Part shown: in pieces, positions 46,059-53,795 of the stretch
Layout: each line of letters starts with the position of its first letter
Position numbering within the stretch: position 1 is the first letter of the stretch
Source of the DNA: Pseudacidovorax sp. NFM-22
Lineage (GTDB): Bacteria; Pseudomonadota; Gammaproteobacteria; Burkholderiales; Burkholderiaceae_C
Reading direction: 5' to 3'
DNA length: 64,000 bases
Assembly (NCBI RefSeq): GCF_021401245.1
Contig: NZ_JACBFY010000002.1
Coordinates: forward strand, 434,001-498,000
The notes under the pieces: model-generated
The model's input: only the letters and a program-made list of their open reading frames with translations
Database searches by the model: none
Told to the model about the DNA's origin: nothing
Made by a program: the position numbers and the translations under genes

Positions 46059-46064
46059 GATCTT

Positions 46065-46068
46065 CTCC
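46065..46068 (-). promoter_or_regulatory. Ribosome binding site of the giant gene
   Basis: GGAG stands 6 nt upstream of ATG 46058. This supports the chosen start, which places the LEPR motif at residue 22. Confidence 0.75.
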
Positions 46069-46176
46069 GTCTCTCTCGTTTCCGATCGGGCCCCTCGCGG
46101 GCCCGCCTCGTCATCACGCCGCGGCTGGCCGCGGCATGCCCTGTTCCTGCCTCAGCGGCCCGCCTGCAAGCGCCAA

Positions 46177-46207
46177 ACGCCCCCGTGCGCGATCGGCACG
46201 GGGGCGT
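46177..46207 (-). other. Strong 12-bp GC hairpin between lipoprotein and giant gene
   Basis: Perfect inverted repeat ACGCCCCCGTGC / GCACGGGGGCGT with a 7-nt loop, 22 nt after the lipoprotein stop. Only about three T residues follow on the minus strand, so it would be at most a weak terminator. A second 7-bp hairpin (46087-46105) sits about 20 nt upstream of the giant gene's ribosome binding site. The 171-nt gap is otherwise empty. Confidence 0.6.
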
Positions 46208-46229
46208 GGCGCCCGCCGGCAGCCGGGTG

Positions 46230-47816
46230 TCACTGGCCCGCCCGCACCAGCCTCAGCCGGCGGTTGCCCGCCATGTCCGCGATGGCCACGTCGCCATCGA
46301 CGAAGTCCACGTACCAGGCGCTGCCCGCGCTGGGCACCGCCGGCGAGCTGCTCCAGTAGCTGGCGCCCGCGCTGTTGGGGAAGTACGCCCGGTTGAAGGC
46401 GGGGGCCCGGCAGTGGCGCTCGACCAGCGACGCCAACTCGTTGCGGTTGGGCAGGCGCCAGTCGCTGTAGCCCAGCCAGCCCGCGGCATTGGCCGCCGCC
46501 ACCTGCCCCAGCGCGCCGCTCCAGCTGAAGCTGGCGGCACTGCCCGACTCGCAGCTGCCGCCGCTCTGGCCCTGCGGGCACTGCGCCCACATGAGCTGGG
46601 TGCGCCGGTCGGTGACGGTGCCGTCGCCGGGCGCGCTGTAGCGGTCGGACGCCGACTTGGCCGAGTCGGCGGTGCACGGCGCCGCCGACGACAGGGCCGG
46701 CGCGCTGCCGCCGCTGACCAGCCGCAACGACACGGCATTGCCGGGCGAATCGGCCTTGTTGCGCGGGCCCACGATGCCCAGCGAGAAGTCCACCACCCAG
46801 GCGGTCTGCGTGTCGTCGGGATAGGTGGTGTTGCTCCAGAACACCGAGCGCGCCTGGTTGCCCAGGCCGGCCAGGTCGGAGAACCACTCGGTGGTGGCGG
46901 CGACGCCGGTGCTGCGGCCGGCGTTGACCAGGCTGTCGAGCTCGGCGACCTCGGGCAGGCGCCAGTCGCTGGCGCCGCACAGGCGGGCCGTGTTGGCGGC
47001 GTCGATCTGCGCCTGCACGTCGGCGAAGGCGGTGGCGGCCGGCTGGCTCACGCCCTGCTGCACCTGCCACATCAGGCCGGTGACCGCATCGCGCACGCAG
47101 GCCCAGCCGCTGTCCCCGGAGGCCATGGCCTGGCCGCTGGCCGAGACCTTGGCATAGCTGAAGCCGGCCGGGCCGTCGCTGCCGCCGCCGGTCAGGGCCC
47201 GGCTGTCGCGGCCGTATTCGGCATCCTGGCCCGCGAGGCCGCTGGCCGGGCAGGCCACCGCCGCGCCCGCCGCCGTGTAGCACTGGGCGATGCCGGTGTC
47301 GTTGAGGCCGCCCGCATCGTCGTTGAGGATGGTGCCGTAGGCCACCGGCGAATTGGAGGCGCCGCCGATGCTCACGCGGAAGCGCTTGTTGGCCTGGAAG
47401 GTGCCGTCGTCGCACAGCGGGATGGCGAAGGTCACGCTGGAGGCGCCGGCCGGCACCCGCAGCGAGGTGCCGTTGGCGGCCACGTAGTCGCCGCCGGCGG
47501 GGCAGTTGGCCCCGCCGCGCGCATAGCCCGCCACCGGCTTGGCGGCCAGGTTGGGCGCCAGGTCGGCCGTGGTGAAGGTGATGGTCTTGTCCACGTTGGG
47601 GCCGGACTCGACCTTGACCGTGAAGATGATGCCGTTGCCGGACTCCAGCGCGACGCTGTCGGCCATGCTGAGCACCAGCGGCGTCTCGGGCACGGGCAGG
47701 AAGAAGCCGCCGCCTCCCCCGCCGCCTCCGCCTCCGCAGCCGGCAAGGGCCAGCACGAGCAGCGGCCAGGGGCGCGCGCGGCGCAGGGCGCGCATCGGTT
47801 CAAGGAAGGGGGGCAT
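46230..47816 (-). CDS. Calx-beta / DUF1566 lipoprotein
   Basis: 528 residues from ATG 47816, which has GAGGTG 6 nt upstream; a GTG at 47825 and an ATG at 47795 are alternatives. The signal peptide ends with the lipobox LAGC (Cys27), so an N-terminal lipid anchor is predicted. A run of ten glycines follows. Residues about 43-140 resemble a Calx-beta domain (acidic strands, then YGTILNDD). Two DUF1566 (Lcl_C-type) domains follow, each with a TxLMWxxQ/C-type segment and an S/DWRLP motif (ASDWRLPEVAEL and SDWRLPNRNELASLV), ending RLRLVRAGQ. The start overlaps the SecA-like gene by 17 nt and the gene lies just before the giant gene. It may be a surface partner or anchor of the giant protein; that is inference. 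Confidence 0.85.
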   Translation of the reverse strand: MPPFLEPMRALRRARPWPLLVLALAGCGGGGGGGGGGFFLPVPETPLVLSMADSVALESGNGIIFTVKVESGPNVDKTITFTTADLAPNLAAKPVAGYARGGANCPAGGDYVAANGTSLRVPAGASSVTFAIPLCDDGTFQANKRFRVSIGGASNSPVAYGTILNDDAGGLNDTGIAQCYTAAGAAVACPASGLAGQDAEYGRDSRALTGGGSDGPAGFSYAKVSASGQAMASGDSGWACVRDAVTGLMWQVQQGVSQPAATAFADVQAQIDAANTARLCGASDWRLPEVAELDSLVNAGRSTGVAATTEWFSDLAGLGNQARSVFWSNTTYPDDTQTAWVVDFSLGIVGPRNKADSPGNAVSLRLVSGGSAPALSSAAPCTADSAKSASDRYSAPGDGTVTDRRTQLMWAQCPQGQSGGSCESGSAASFSWSGALGQVAAANAAGWLGYSDWRLPNRNELASLVERHCRAPAFNRAYFPNSAGASYWSSSPAVPSAGSAWYVDFVDGDVAIADMAGNRRLRLVRAGQ

Positions 47817-49755
47817 GCAGTTCACCTCGCAGGACAGGGGCCTCGCCGCGAGCGGCGAAGGAGAGTTGGAGCACGAGCTGCTGCTCGTGCAGAAAGAGCT
47901 GGCGCCGCTGGCGGCGTGCCTGGCGCGCGGCAGCGGCGCGCTGCAGGCGCAGGCCGGTGCGCAGCAGCACCAGCGCCAGGGGATCGGCCAGGCGCGCCGG
48001 CAGGGCCGACTGCAGTCGCGCCACGGCGGCCGTCAGCGGCGTGCCGGCGGGGGCGGACCACAGCCGAAGGCTGCGGCGCGGCGCCGGCAGGCGCTGGCCG
48101 CGGGCGTGGAAGAGCGCCTCGGTGCGGGCCGCATCCAGCGCCTCGGGCAGCAGCAGATGCAGCGGCGTCGTGGCCGGCACCGTGCGCACGTCCAGGCCGG
48201 CCAGCAGCGGCTCGGGCACCAGCACGACCTCGCCGGGACGCAGCAACCCGTCGTCGGGGCCCGGCGCGGCGGCGCCCAGCACGGCGGGGCTGAGGCCGTG
48301 CGCGCGCAGCGCCGGCACCAGCAGGCGGAAGCTCTCCATGCGGCGCAGGCCCACCAGCACGGCAGCGCCCTGCCGCACGGCCTCGGCCGCGGCCTCGGCG
48401 GCCTGGCGGGCGCGCACCTCGTCGTCGGTCGCGGCCAGGCCATGCCGCAGGGCGAGCGGCGCGGCGGTGCGCGGCTGGCGCAGCACCACGGCGCCGTAGA
48501 TGCGCCACAGCTCGGACTCCAGCCCGCGCAGCGACGAGGCGATGCCGCCCAGCAGCCGGTAGCCGCTGAAGAGTTCCTGGTGCGACAGCCGGCCGCGGGT
48601 GGCGGGCGGATGCGACAGGGGCAGGCCCTCGCGCGCCTCCAGCGCCTGCAGCAGGCCGGTGTGCAGGCTGCGCTCGGGCACCAGCTGCGCCAGCGGCATC
48701 TCGCCGCCCAGCACGATGCGCGCGCCGCCGGCCGGGCCAGGCTGCACGTCGTAGTGGCGGCCGCGCACCAGCCGGTCGCGCACCACCAGCGCCTGCATCA
48801 GCAGCTCGTCGCGCCGGCGGGGCGCGCGCCAGAAGGGGGGCAGCCGCGCCTCCACCTCGGCCAGCAACGCCTGGCCCGCGGGGGTGAAGCGCAGCAGCCG
48901 GCGGCGGTCGTGGTAGTGCTCACCGGCGCGGAAGCCCTCGGCCAGCCCCTGCGCGCAGGCGATGGCCTCCAGCAGCAGCGGGTTGTGGCCGGGCTCGCTG
49001 GCCACGTGCGGATGCACGGCGTCGTCGATGAGCACGCGGTCCGCGTCGTCCACCAGGGCCCAGCAGGGCGTGGCGCGCGGCCACAGCGCGGGATCGCGCA
49101 GCCGGTCGGCCAGCAGGCGGCGGGCGGTGACGAGCAGCACCTGTGCGCCGTAGGCCTGCGGCGCCGCGTCGGCGGGGGCCTGGGGCGGCAGCACGGCGCA
49201 GGGCACGCCGCTGCGCAGGTACAGCGGCCCGAAGGCGGCGGCATGGCGCGCCGCCAGCAGTTCGTTGCCGCACACCAGGTGGCAGCGGCGGCCGGCCCAG
49301 GCGCCCAGCACGGCGGCCAGCGCGATGGCGAGGCTCTTGCCGCTGCAGGGGCCGGCCTCGACCAGCCGGCCCTGCGCCATGGCCAGGGCCGCCTGCAGCT
49401 GGGCCGGCGTGGGCCGCTGGCCCAGGCTGCGCGAGGCCAGTTCGGCCGCCGCCGCAGCGGCGGCGCCCCAGGCGGCCACGGTGGTGCCGGTGGCGGCCTC
49501 GCCGGCGCGGGCCACGGCGGCGCGCAGCGCGTGACGGGCCTGGCGCGCCCGGGCGGCCAGCGCCTCGTCGTCCAGCAGTTGCAGCGGTGGCTCGGCGGCG
49601 CGTGCCGACTGCAGCAGGGCCGCCAGCATCGCCTGCTGGCGCCAAGCCTGCAGACGCCACCAGCCCGGCAGCGTGCTGCGCCCGGCCCAGGGCGAGCGCA
49701 GCGCCGGCGCGGCCGGCGTGCTGTCGTGGGAGGCGTCGGCGCCGGGCAGGATCAC
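47800..49755 (-). CDS. SecA-like ATPase, dedicated and degenerate
   Basis: 651 residues, against about 900 for housekeeping SecA. The start is GTG 49755 with AGAGG 8 nt upstream, overlapping the previous stop by 4 nt (GTGA). The Walker A-type motif is GPCSGKS (135-141), and ALVDDADRVLIDDAVHP (233-249) aligns with the SecA segment ALVDEVDSILIDEARTP. The region around HYHDRRRLLRFTPAG to LHTGLLQALEAREG matches the SecA preprotein-crosslinking part, and the second motor part has QGAAVLVGLRRMES. Differences from SecA: the catalytic Glu of DEVD is Asp, GMTGTA is replaced by GGIASS, DEFTGR by LGGEMP, and the arginine finger and RGRSGRQGDPG region is replaced by an unrelated GQRLPAPRR stretch. The C-terminal scaffold is very short. 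It probably drives or guides export of the giant protein; ATPase activity is uncertain. Confidence 0.85.
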   Translation of the reverse strand: MILPGADASHDSTPAAPALRSPWAGRSTLPGWWRLQAWRQQAMLAALLQSARAAEPPLQLLDDEALAARARQARHALRAAVARAGEAATGTTVAAWGAAAAAAAELASRSLGQRPTPAQLQAALAMAQGRLVEAGPCSGKSLAIALAAVLGAWAGRRCHLVCGNELLAARHAAAFGPLYLRSGVPCAVLPPQAPADAAPQAYGAQVLLVTARRLLADRLRDPALWPRATPCWALVDDADRVLIDDAVHPHVASEPGHNPLLLEAIACAQGLAEGFRAGEHYHDRRRLLRFTPAGQALLAEVEARLPPFWRAPRRRDELLMQALVVRDRLVRGRHYDVQPGPAGGARIVLGGEMPLAQLVPERSLHTGLLQALEAREGLPLSHPPATRGRLSHQELFSGYRLLGGIASSLRGLESELWRIYGAVVLRQPRTAAPLALRHGLAATDDEVRARQAAEAAAEAVRQGAAVLVGLRRMESFRLLVPALRAHGLSPAVLGAAAPGPDDGLLRPGEVVLVPEPLLAGLDVRTVPATTPLHLLLPEALDAARTEALFHARGQRLPAPRRSLRLWSAPAGTPLTAAVARLQSALPARLADPLALVLLRTGLRLQRAAAARQARRQRRQLFLHEQQLVLQLSFAARGEAPVLRGELHAPLP

Positions 49756-51899
49756 AGCGCGTACCTCTTCTGCAGCAGTTGCAGGAAACCCTTGTGGAAG
49801 CGGTCCCACAGCGGCTGCGCGGGCAGGGCCACCCGCAGCACGCCGGACATGCCGGCATAGGTGGTGGCCGCCGCGCCGGCAGGCAGCGGCGCCCGCAGCT
49901 CGAAGAAGGATTCGGCCGCCAGCGTGCCGGTGCTGTCGTCCGGCCGCACGGCCACCTCGCCGCCACCGGGCAGGCCCAGGGCCGGCGAGGCGAGGCGCTC
50001 GCGCTGGTACGGGATCACCTCCAGCCGCTGCACGGCGATGCCTTGCCCCGCCTGGCCGGCCAGGCGCAGCTCGCCGGCCACCGGCGGCGCGCCGAACAGG
50101 TCGGCCGCGTCGCCCTGCGCCAGCACGGCACTGAAGCGGTAGTGGCCGGCATCGACCACCTCGCCCAGCAGCTGGCCACGCTCGATCCAGGCCTGGCGGC
50201 GCTCGTGCAGCTGCGGCGCCACCCATTCGCCGTCCTGCGGGGCGCGCACGGTCAGGCGCTCGCGCAGGGCGCGCAGCTCGTCCAGCTGCTGGCGGGTGGC
50301 GTCGATGCGCACCTGCAGCGGCGCGGCGTCGGCGGGCGTGCGCTGCAGCGACTGCAGCTGCAGGGTGCGCAGCTCGTCCAGCTGCAGGGCGGCCAGGTCG
50401 ATGTTGAGGTCGAGGTCGGGATTGCGCAGCTCGGCCAGTACCTCGCCGCGGCGCACGCTTTGGCCGTGGCGCACACGCAGCTCGGTGAGCACGCCCGGCG
50501 ATTCGACGAAGAGCAGCGCACGGCGCTGTGCCTCCAGCACGCCGGGCACGCGCACCGCATGGGGCAGCGGCACCCAGGCGGCCAGCACGTAGACCGCCAG
50601 CACCAGGCCCGCCACGGTGCCCACGGCCCGCGTGCGGCGCCCGGCCACGGCCGGACCGGCCAGGTAGGCGGCGAACTTGCGCCCCGGCAGCACCAGCAGC
50701 GTGACGACGGTGGTGGCCAGCAGCGCCAGGCCGACGCCGAACCACTTGTCCAGCGTGGTCAGCAGGATGGTCGCGCTCAGCAGCAGGCGGTAGGCGAAGC
50801 TGGCCCAGCCATAGGCGGTGAACCACAGGCGCTCGGTCGCATCGGTGGCGGGGCCGGCGGCGGCGCGGTTGCCCAGCAGCACGCGGTCGCACCAGGCCAT
50901 CACCTGCTGCTGGCCCTTCTGGTAGAGGTTGGGCATCTCCACCAGGTCGGTGAGCACGTAGTAGGCGTCGAAGCGCAGCAGCGGATTGCCGTTGAACAGC
51001 AGCGCCGAGACCGAGCCGATGAACATGATGTTGAAGGCCAGCCCGTTGAGCGGCCCTTCGGCGGTGTGGGCCCACAGCAGCGTGGCCAGGGCGGCGAAGA
51101 ACAGCTCGGTGGCCACGCCCGCCAGGCCCACGTAGGCGCGCCGCCAGCGGCTGCCGAAGCCCCAGGTGGCGGTGGCGTCCACATAGGGCAGCGGCGTGAA
51201 GATGAGGAACATCACGCCGAAGGTGTGGACCTGCCCGCCGTAGCGCTTGACCACGAAGGCATGCGCCGTCTCGTGCAGCACCTTCAGCAGCGTCATGCCC
51301 AGGTAGAGCCAGGGCAGGTTGGACAGCGAGAGCACGCCGTCGGCATGGCGGCCCAGGCGCTCGGAATGCTCCACGGCCGTCCACACGCCGGCCAGCACGG
51401 CCAGCAGCCACACCACGCCCGCGGCGCGGCCGGTGCAGGCCATGACGAGCGGACGCAGGCGGTCGAGCAGCCGGTTGGGGTTGAACACCGGCACCCGGAC
51501 GTACAGGAAGGACAGCAGCTTGCCCTGCAGCTCGCGGTCCTTCTGGCGGCGGCTGCGCTCGTCGATGGCATGGCTGTCGGGCGAGCCGGCCGTCACGAGC
51601 ATGTTGGACACGTGCAGCTGCGACAGCAGGCGCACCACCTCGTCCTGGCCGGGGGCGGCGGCGCCGTGCACGCGCACGTACTCGCGCCAGACCTCGTCGA
51701 CGGTGCGACCGGTGTCGAGCGCGCGGGCGAAGTCGTAGGCCTGCGGCGTGACGCGGAAGAAGCGGTGGGCGTAGACGTCCTCCAGCACGAACCACAGCTG
51801 GCCGCGGTAGCGCTGGGCCCGCGCCTGCACGGCCGGCTGCAGCGCCACGCGCTGGCCGGCCACGCGGTACCAGGTGTCACTGAAGGCGGCGCCGGGCAT
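49752..51899 (-). CDS. PqqD-like / M50 metalloprotease / HlyD-type fusion membrane protein
   Basis: 715 residues. Residues 1 to about 110 look like a PqqD-type peptide-binding domain. Several membrane helices follow. HETAH (209-213) in a helix matches the HExxH zinc site of M50 site-2 proteases. NPLLRFDAYY (305-314) matches the second zinc-ligand motif, with Asp311; the family usually has DGYY. From about residue 440 there is a single membrane segment and then an HlyD-type biotinyl-lipoyl-like part (VPGVLEAQRRALLFVESPGV, then a coiled-coil of about 90 residues). It starts 15 nt after the previous gene and overlaps the SecA-like gene by 4 nt. Such PqqD-M50-HlyD proteins accompany peptide or protein export systems. 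Here it may bind, clip or pass the giant substrate; that is inferred. Confidence 0.85.
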   Translation of the reverse strand: MPGAAFSDTWYRVAGQRVALQPAVQARAQRYRGQLWFVLEDVYAHRFFRVTPQAYDFARALDTGRTVDEVWREYVRVHGAAAPGQDEVVRLLSQLHVSNMLVTAGSPDSHAIDERSRRQKDRELQGKLLSFLYVRVPVFNPNRLLDRLRPLVMACTGRAAGVVWLLAVLAGVWTAVEHSERLGRHADGVLSLSNLPWLYLGMTLLKVLHETAHAFVVKRYGGQVHTFGVMFLIFTPLPYVDATATWGFGSRWRRAYVGLAGVATELFFAALATLLWAHTAEGPLNGLAFNIMFIGSVSALLFNGNPLLRFDAYYVLTDLVEMPNLYQKGQQQVMAWCDRVLLGNRAAAGPATDATERLWFTAYGWASFAYRLLLSATILLTTLDKWFGVGLALLATTVVTLLVLPGRKFAAYLAGPAVAGRRTRAVGTVAGLVLAVYVLAAWVPLPHAVRVPGVLEAQRRALLFVESPGVLTELRVRHGQSVRRGEVLAELRNPDLDLNIDLAALQLDELRTLQLQSLQRTPADAAPLQVRIDATRQQLDELRALRERLTVRAPQDGEWVAPQLHERRQAWIERGQLLGEVVDAGHYRFSAVLAQGDAADLFGAPPVAGELRLAGQAGQGIAVQRLEVIPYQRERLASPALGLPGGGEVAVRPDDSTGTLAAESFFELRAPLPAGAAATTYAGMSGVLRVALPAQPLWDRFHKGFLQLLQKRYAL

Positions 51900-51914
51900 G
51901 TCGTGTGCGCTCCG

Positions 51915-53795
51915 CTACCACCACAGCCACAGGCGCAGCTTGTCCACCAGCCGGTGGGTCAGGATCCACGCCACGTTGCGTTCGCCGGCGTCGATGCGCA
52001 CGGCGCCACTCATGCCGGGCCGCCACCAGTCGGCGGCGGGCTGCTGCATCTCGGCGCGCAGCAGGAACTGGTTGCCGTCCTGGCCTTTGGTCTGGGCCAC
52101 GGGGATCACGGCCGTCACACGCAGCGGGATGCGACGGTCGGGGTCGCTGACCAGCACCAGCTCGCCGCTGGCCTGCGCGGGCACCAGGGGCATGTCGCCC
52201 TCGGGCACCGTGGCCACCACGTACAGGCCTTCGACGCGGGCGATGCGAAAGAGCTTGTCGCCCTTCTTGACCGGGGCGCCGAGCAGGTCCTTGCGTTCGC
52301 CCTCGACGATCACGCCGTCGAAGGGCGCGCGCACCTCGGCCTGGGCCAATGCCTCGCGCACGCGGGCCAGGCGCGCCTGGGCCTGGCGCTGGCGGGCGGT
52401 GGACACCTCCATCTCGGCCCAGGCGGCGGCGGCGCGGGCCTTGTCGGCCTCGGCGCCGAAGCGGCGCACCTCGGCGTCGGCATCGTTCTCCTGCTGGCGC
52501 AGCTCGCGGGTGTCGAGCGTGGCGAGCAGCTGGCCGCTCTGCACGCGCTCGCCGGCGCTGGTCTCGGCGCTGTCGACGCGGCCGTCGTAGCCGGCGGCCA
52601 GCACGCGCGTGCTGTCGGTGGCGAGCTGGCCGGTGCCGTGCACGCGGTAGTCCCAGGTGGCGAAGGCGGCGTACAGCACGAACAGGCCGGCCGCCACGGC
52701 CACGGCCTTGGGCCAGACATGGCGCGGCCCCAGCCAGGACGCCAGGCGCAGCCGCAGGGCGTCGCGCGCACGCAGGCCCCACCAGCGCTCGCGCTGGCGC
52801 AGCTCGGCCAGGCGCGGCAGCACCAGCGCCGCCATGCCGCGCACCCGGGCCAGGCCGGGCTCGTCCACGCCGCGGCCTTCGGGCAGCGCGAAGAGCAGCG
52901 CGGCCTCGGGCGGGCCGTTCTCGGGGCCGATGGCCATGGCGCACACCGCGGGCAGGCCCAGGGCCTCGCCCAGGCGCTGCAGCACGGGCGCCTGGTCGGC
53001 CTGCAGCACGCCCTCGTGCGTCAGGCTCTCGTCCATGGCGGCCTCGACCAGGGCGATCAGGTCGGTGCCGGCGTCGAAGCGGTCCAGGTGGCTGATGGCG
53101 GCCAGCTGCGCACGGCCCTCGTCGACCCAGCCCAGGGCCACGTGCGAGGCGCCGCAGAGGGCAGCCAGGCCGTTGACCAGGGCCAGCCGGGCGGCACTGC
53201 CGTGGGCCTCGCGCTGCACCTCGGTGGCCAACGCCAGCAGCGCGGGCAGCGTGGGCGAGGCGGCCGGGACGCCCTCACCCACCGCCGCGCCGACCGGGGC
53301 GCCGACGCCCGGCATGTCGGCCACGAGCTGGGCGCGCAGGGCCAGTTCGTTGAGGCTGGCGCGCTCGCGCTGGGGAATCTCGATGAGGGCCAGCACCGGC
53401 CGCTCGCCGGCCTGCCGCACGGCCAGGTGGAACAGCGCGACGCCCTCGTGCGTGAGGGGCATCAGCGCGAAGCCCTTGTCGGCCGCGCGCGGCGCCAGGG
53501 CCTGCAGGCTGGCCAGCGTGGCGGCATCGATCACGCCCGCCATGGGCAGGGCCGCCTCGGCGGCACCGCCCAGCAGCTGCCAGCCGCTGCCGTCGGCCAG
53601 GGCGGGCTCGGCGGCGGCATCGACGCGGCCGGCGATCCACACGCGGCGGGCGCGACACAGGTGGCGCAGGCCCGCGGCGTACTCGTCCCAGAAGCCGGGC
53701 TCGCCGCTGGAGCGGCGGCGCAGCGCCTGCAGGGCCTGCACCAGCCCCAGCGCGTCCGGCGCGCCGAGCGTGTGGGGAGGGTCGGCCGCGCCCAT
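51915..53795 (-). CDS. GAF-domain membrane protein with HlyD-type adaptor domain
   Basis: 626 residues from ATG 53795, one base overlapping the previous stop (TGATG), with AGGGAG 6 nt upstream. Residues about 1-150 form an uncharacterised alpha/beta part and about 190-335 look GAF-like (LALVNGLAALCGASHVALGW, PAVCAMAIG). One membrane helix spans about 361-381. After it the periplasmic part has the HlyD-type barrel-sandwich halves (VLAAGYDGRVDSAETSAGE and VRAPFDGVIVEGERKDLLGA) around a coiled-coil, then VVATVPEGDMPLVPA and PGMSGAVRIDAGE. A cytoplasmic sensor-like domain on a periplasmic adaptor could couple a signal to export. The GAF call is by fold pattern, not by ligand residues. Confidence 0.8.
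   Translation of the reverse strand: MGAADPPHTLGAPDALGLVQALQALRRRSSGEPGFWDEYAAGLRHLCRARRVWIAGRVDAAAEPALADGSGWQLLGGAAEAALPMAGVIDAATLASLQALAPRAADKGFALMPLTHEGVALFHLAVRQAGERPVLALIEIPQRERASLNELALRAQLVADMPGVGAPVGAAVGEGVPAASPTLPALLALATEVQREAHGSAARLALVNGLAALCGASHVALGWVDEGRAQLAAISHLDRFDAGTDLIALVEAAMDESLTHEGVLQADQAPVLQRLGEALGLPAVCAMAIGPENGPPEAALLFALPEGRGVDEPGLARVRGMAALVLPRLAELRQRERWWGLRARDALRLRLASWLGPRHVWPKAVAVAAGLFVLYAAFATWDYRVHGTGQLATDSTRVLAAGYDGRVDSAETSAGERVQSGQLLATLDTRELRQQENDADAEVRRFGAEADKARAAAAWAEMEVSTARQRQAQARLARVREALAQAEVRAPFDGVIVEGERKDLLGAPVKKGDKLFRIARVEGLYVVATVPEGDMPLVPAQASGELVLVSDPDRRIPLRVTAVIPVAQTKGQDGNQFLLRAEMQQPAADWWRPGMSGAVRIDAGERNVAWILTHRLVDKLRLWLWW

Noticed and set aside
1..46058. Two-partner secretion (FhaB/FhaC type) substrate
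   Set aside because: Haemagglutinin-like rungs are present, but the N-terminus lacks a signal peptide and TPS domain, and no FhaC/TpsB-type outer-membrane transporter lies in the window.
37032..48293. Plus-strand open frame of 3,753 codons
   Set aside because: Antisense shadow of the giant gene and of the lipoprotein and SecA-like genes; no start signal and no recognisable domain.
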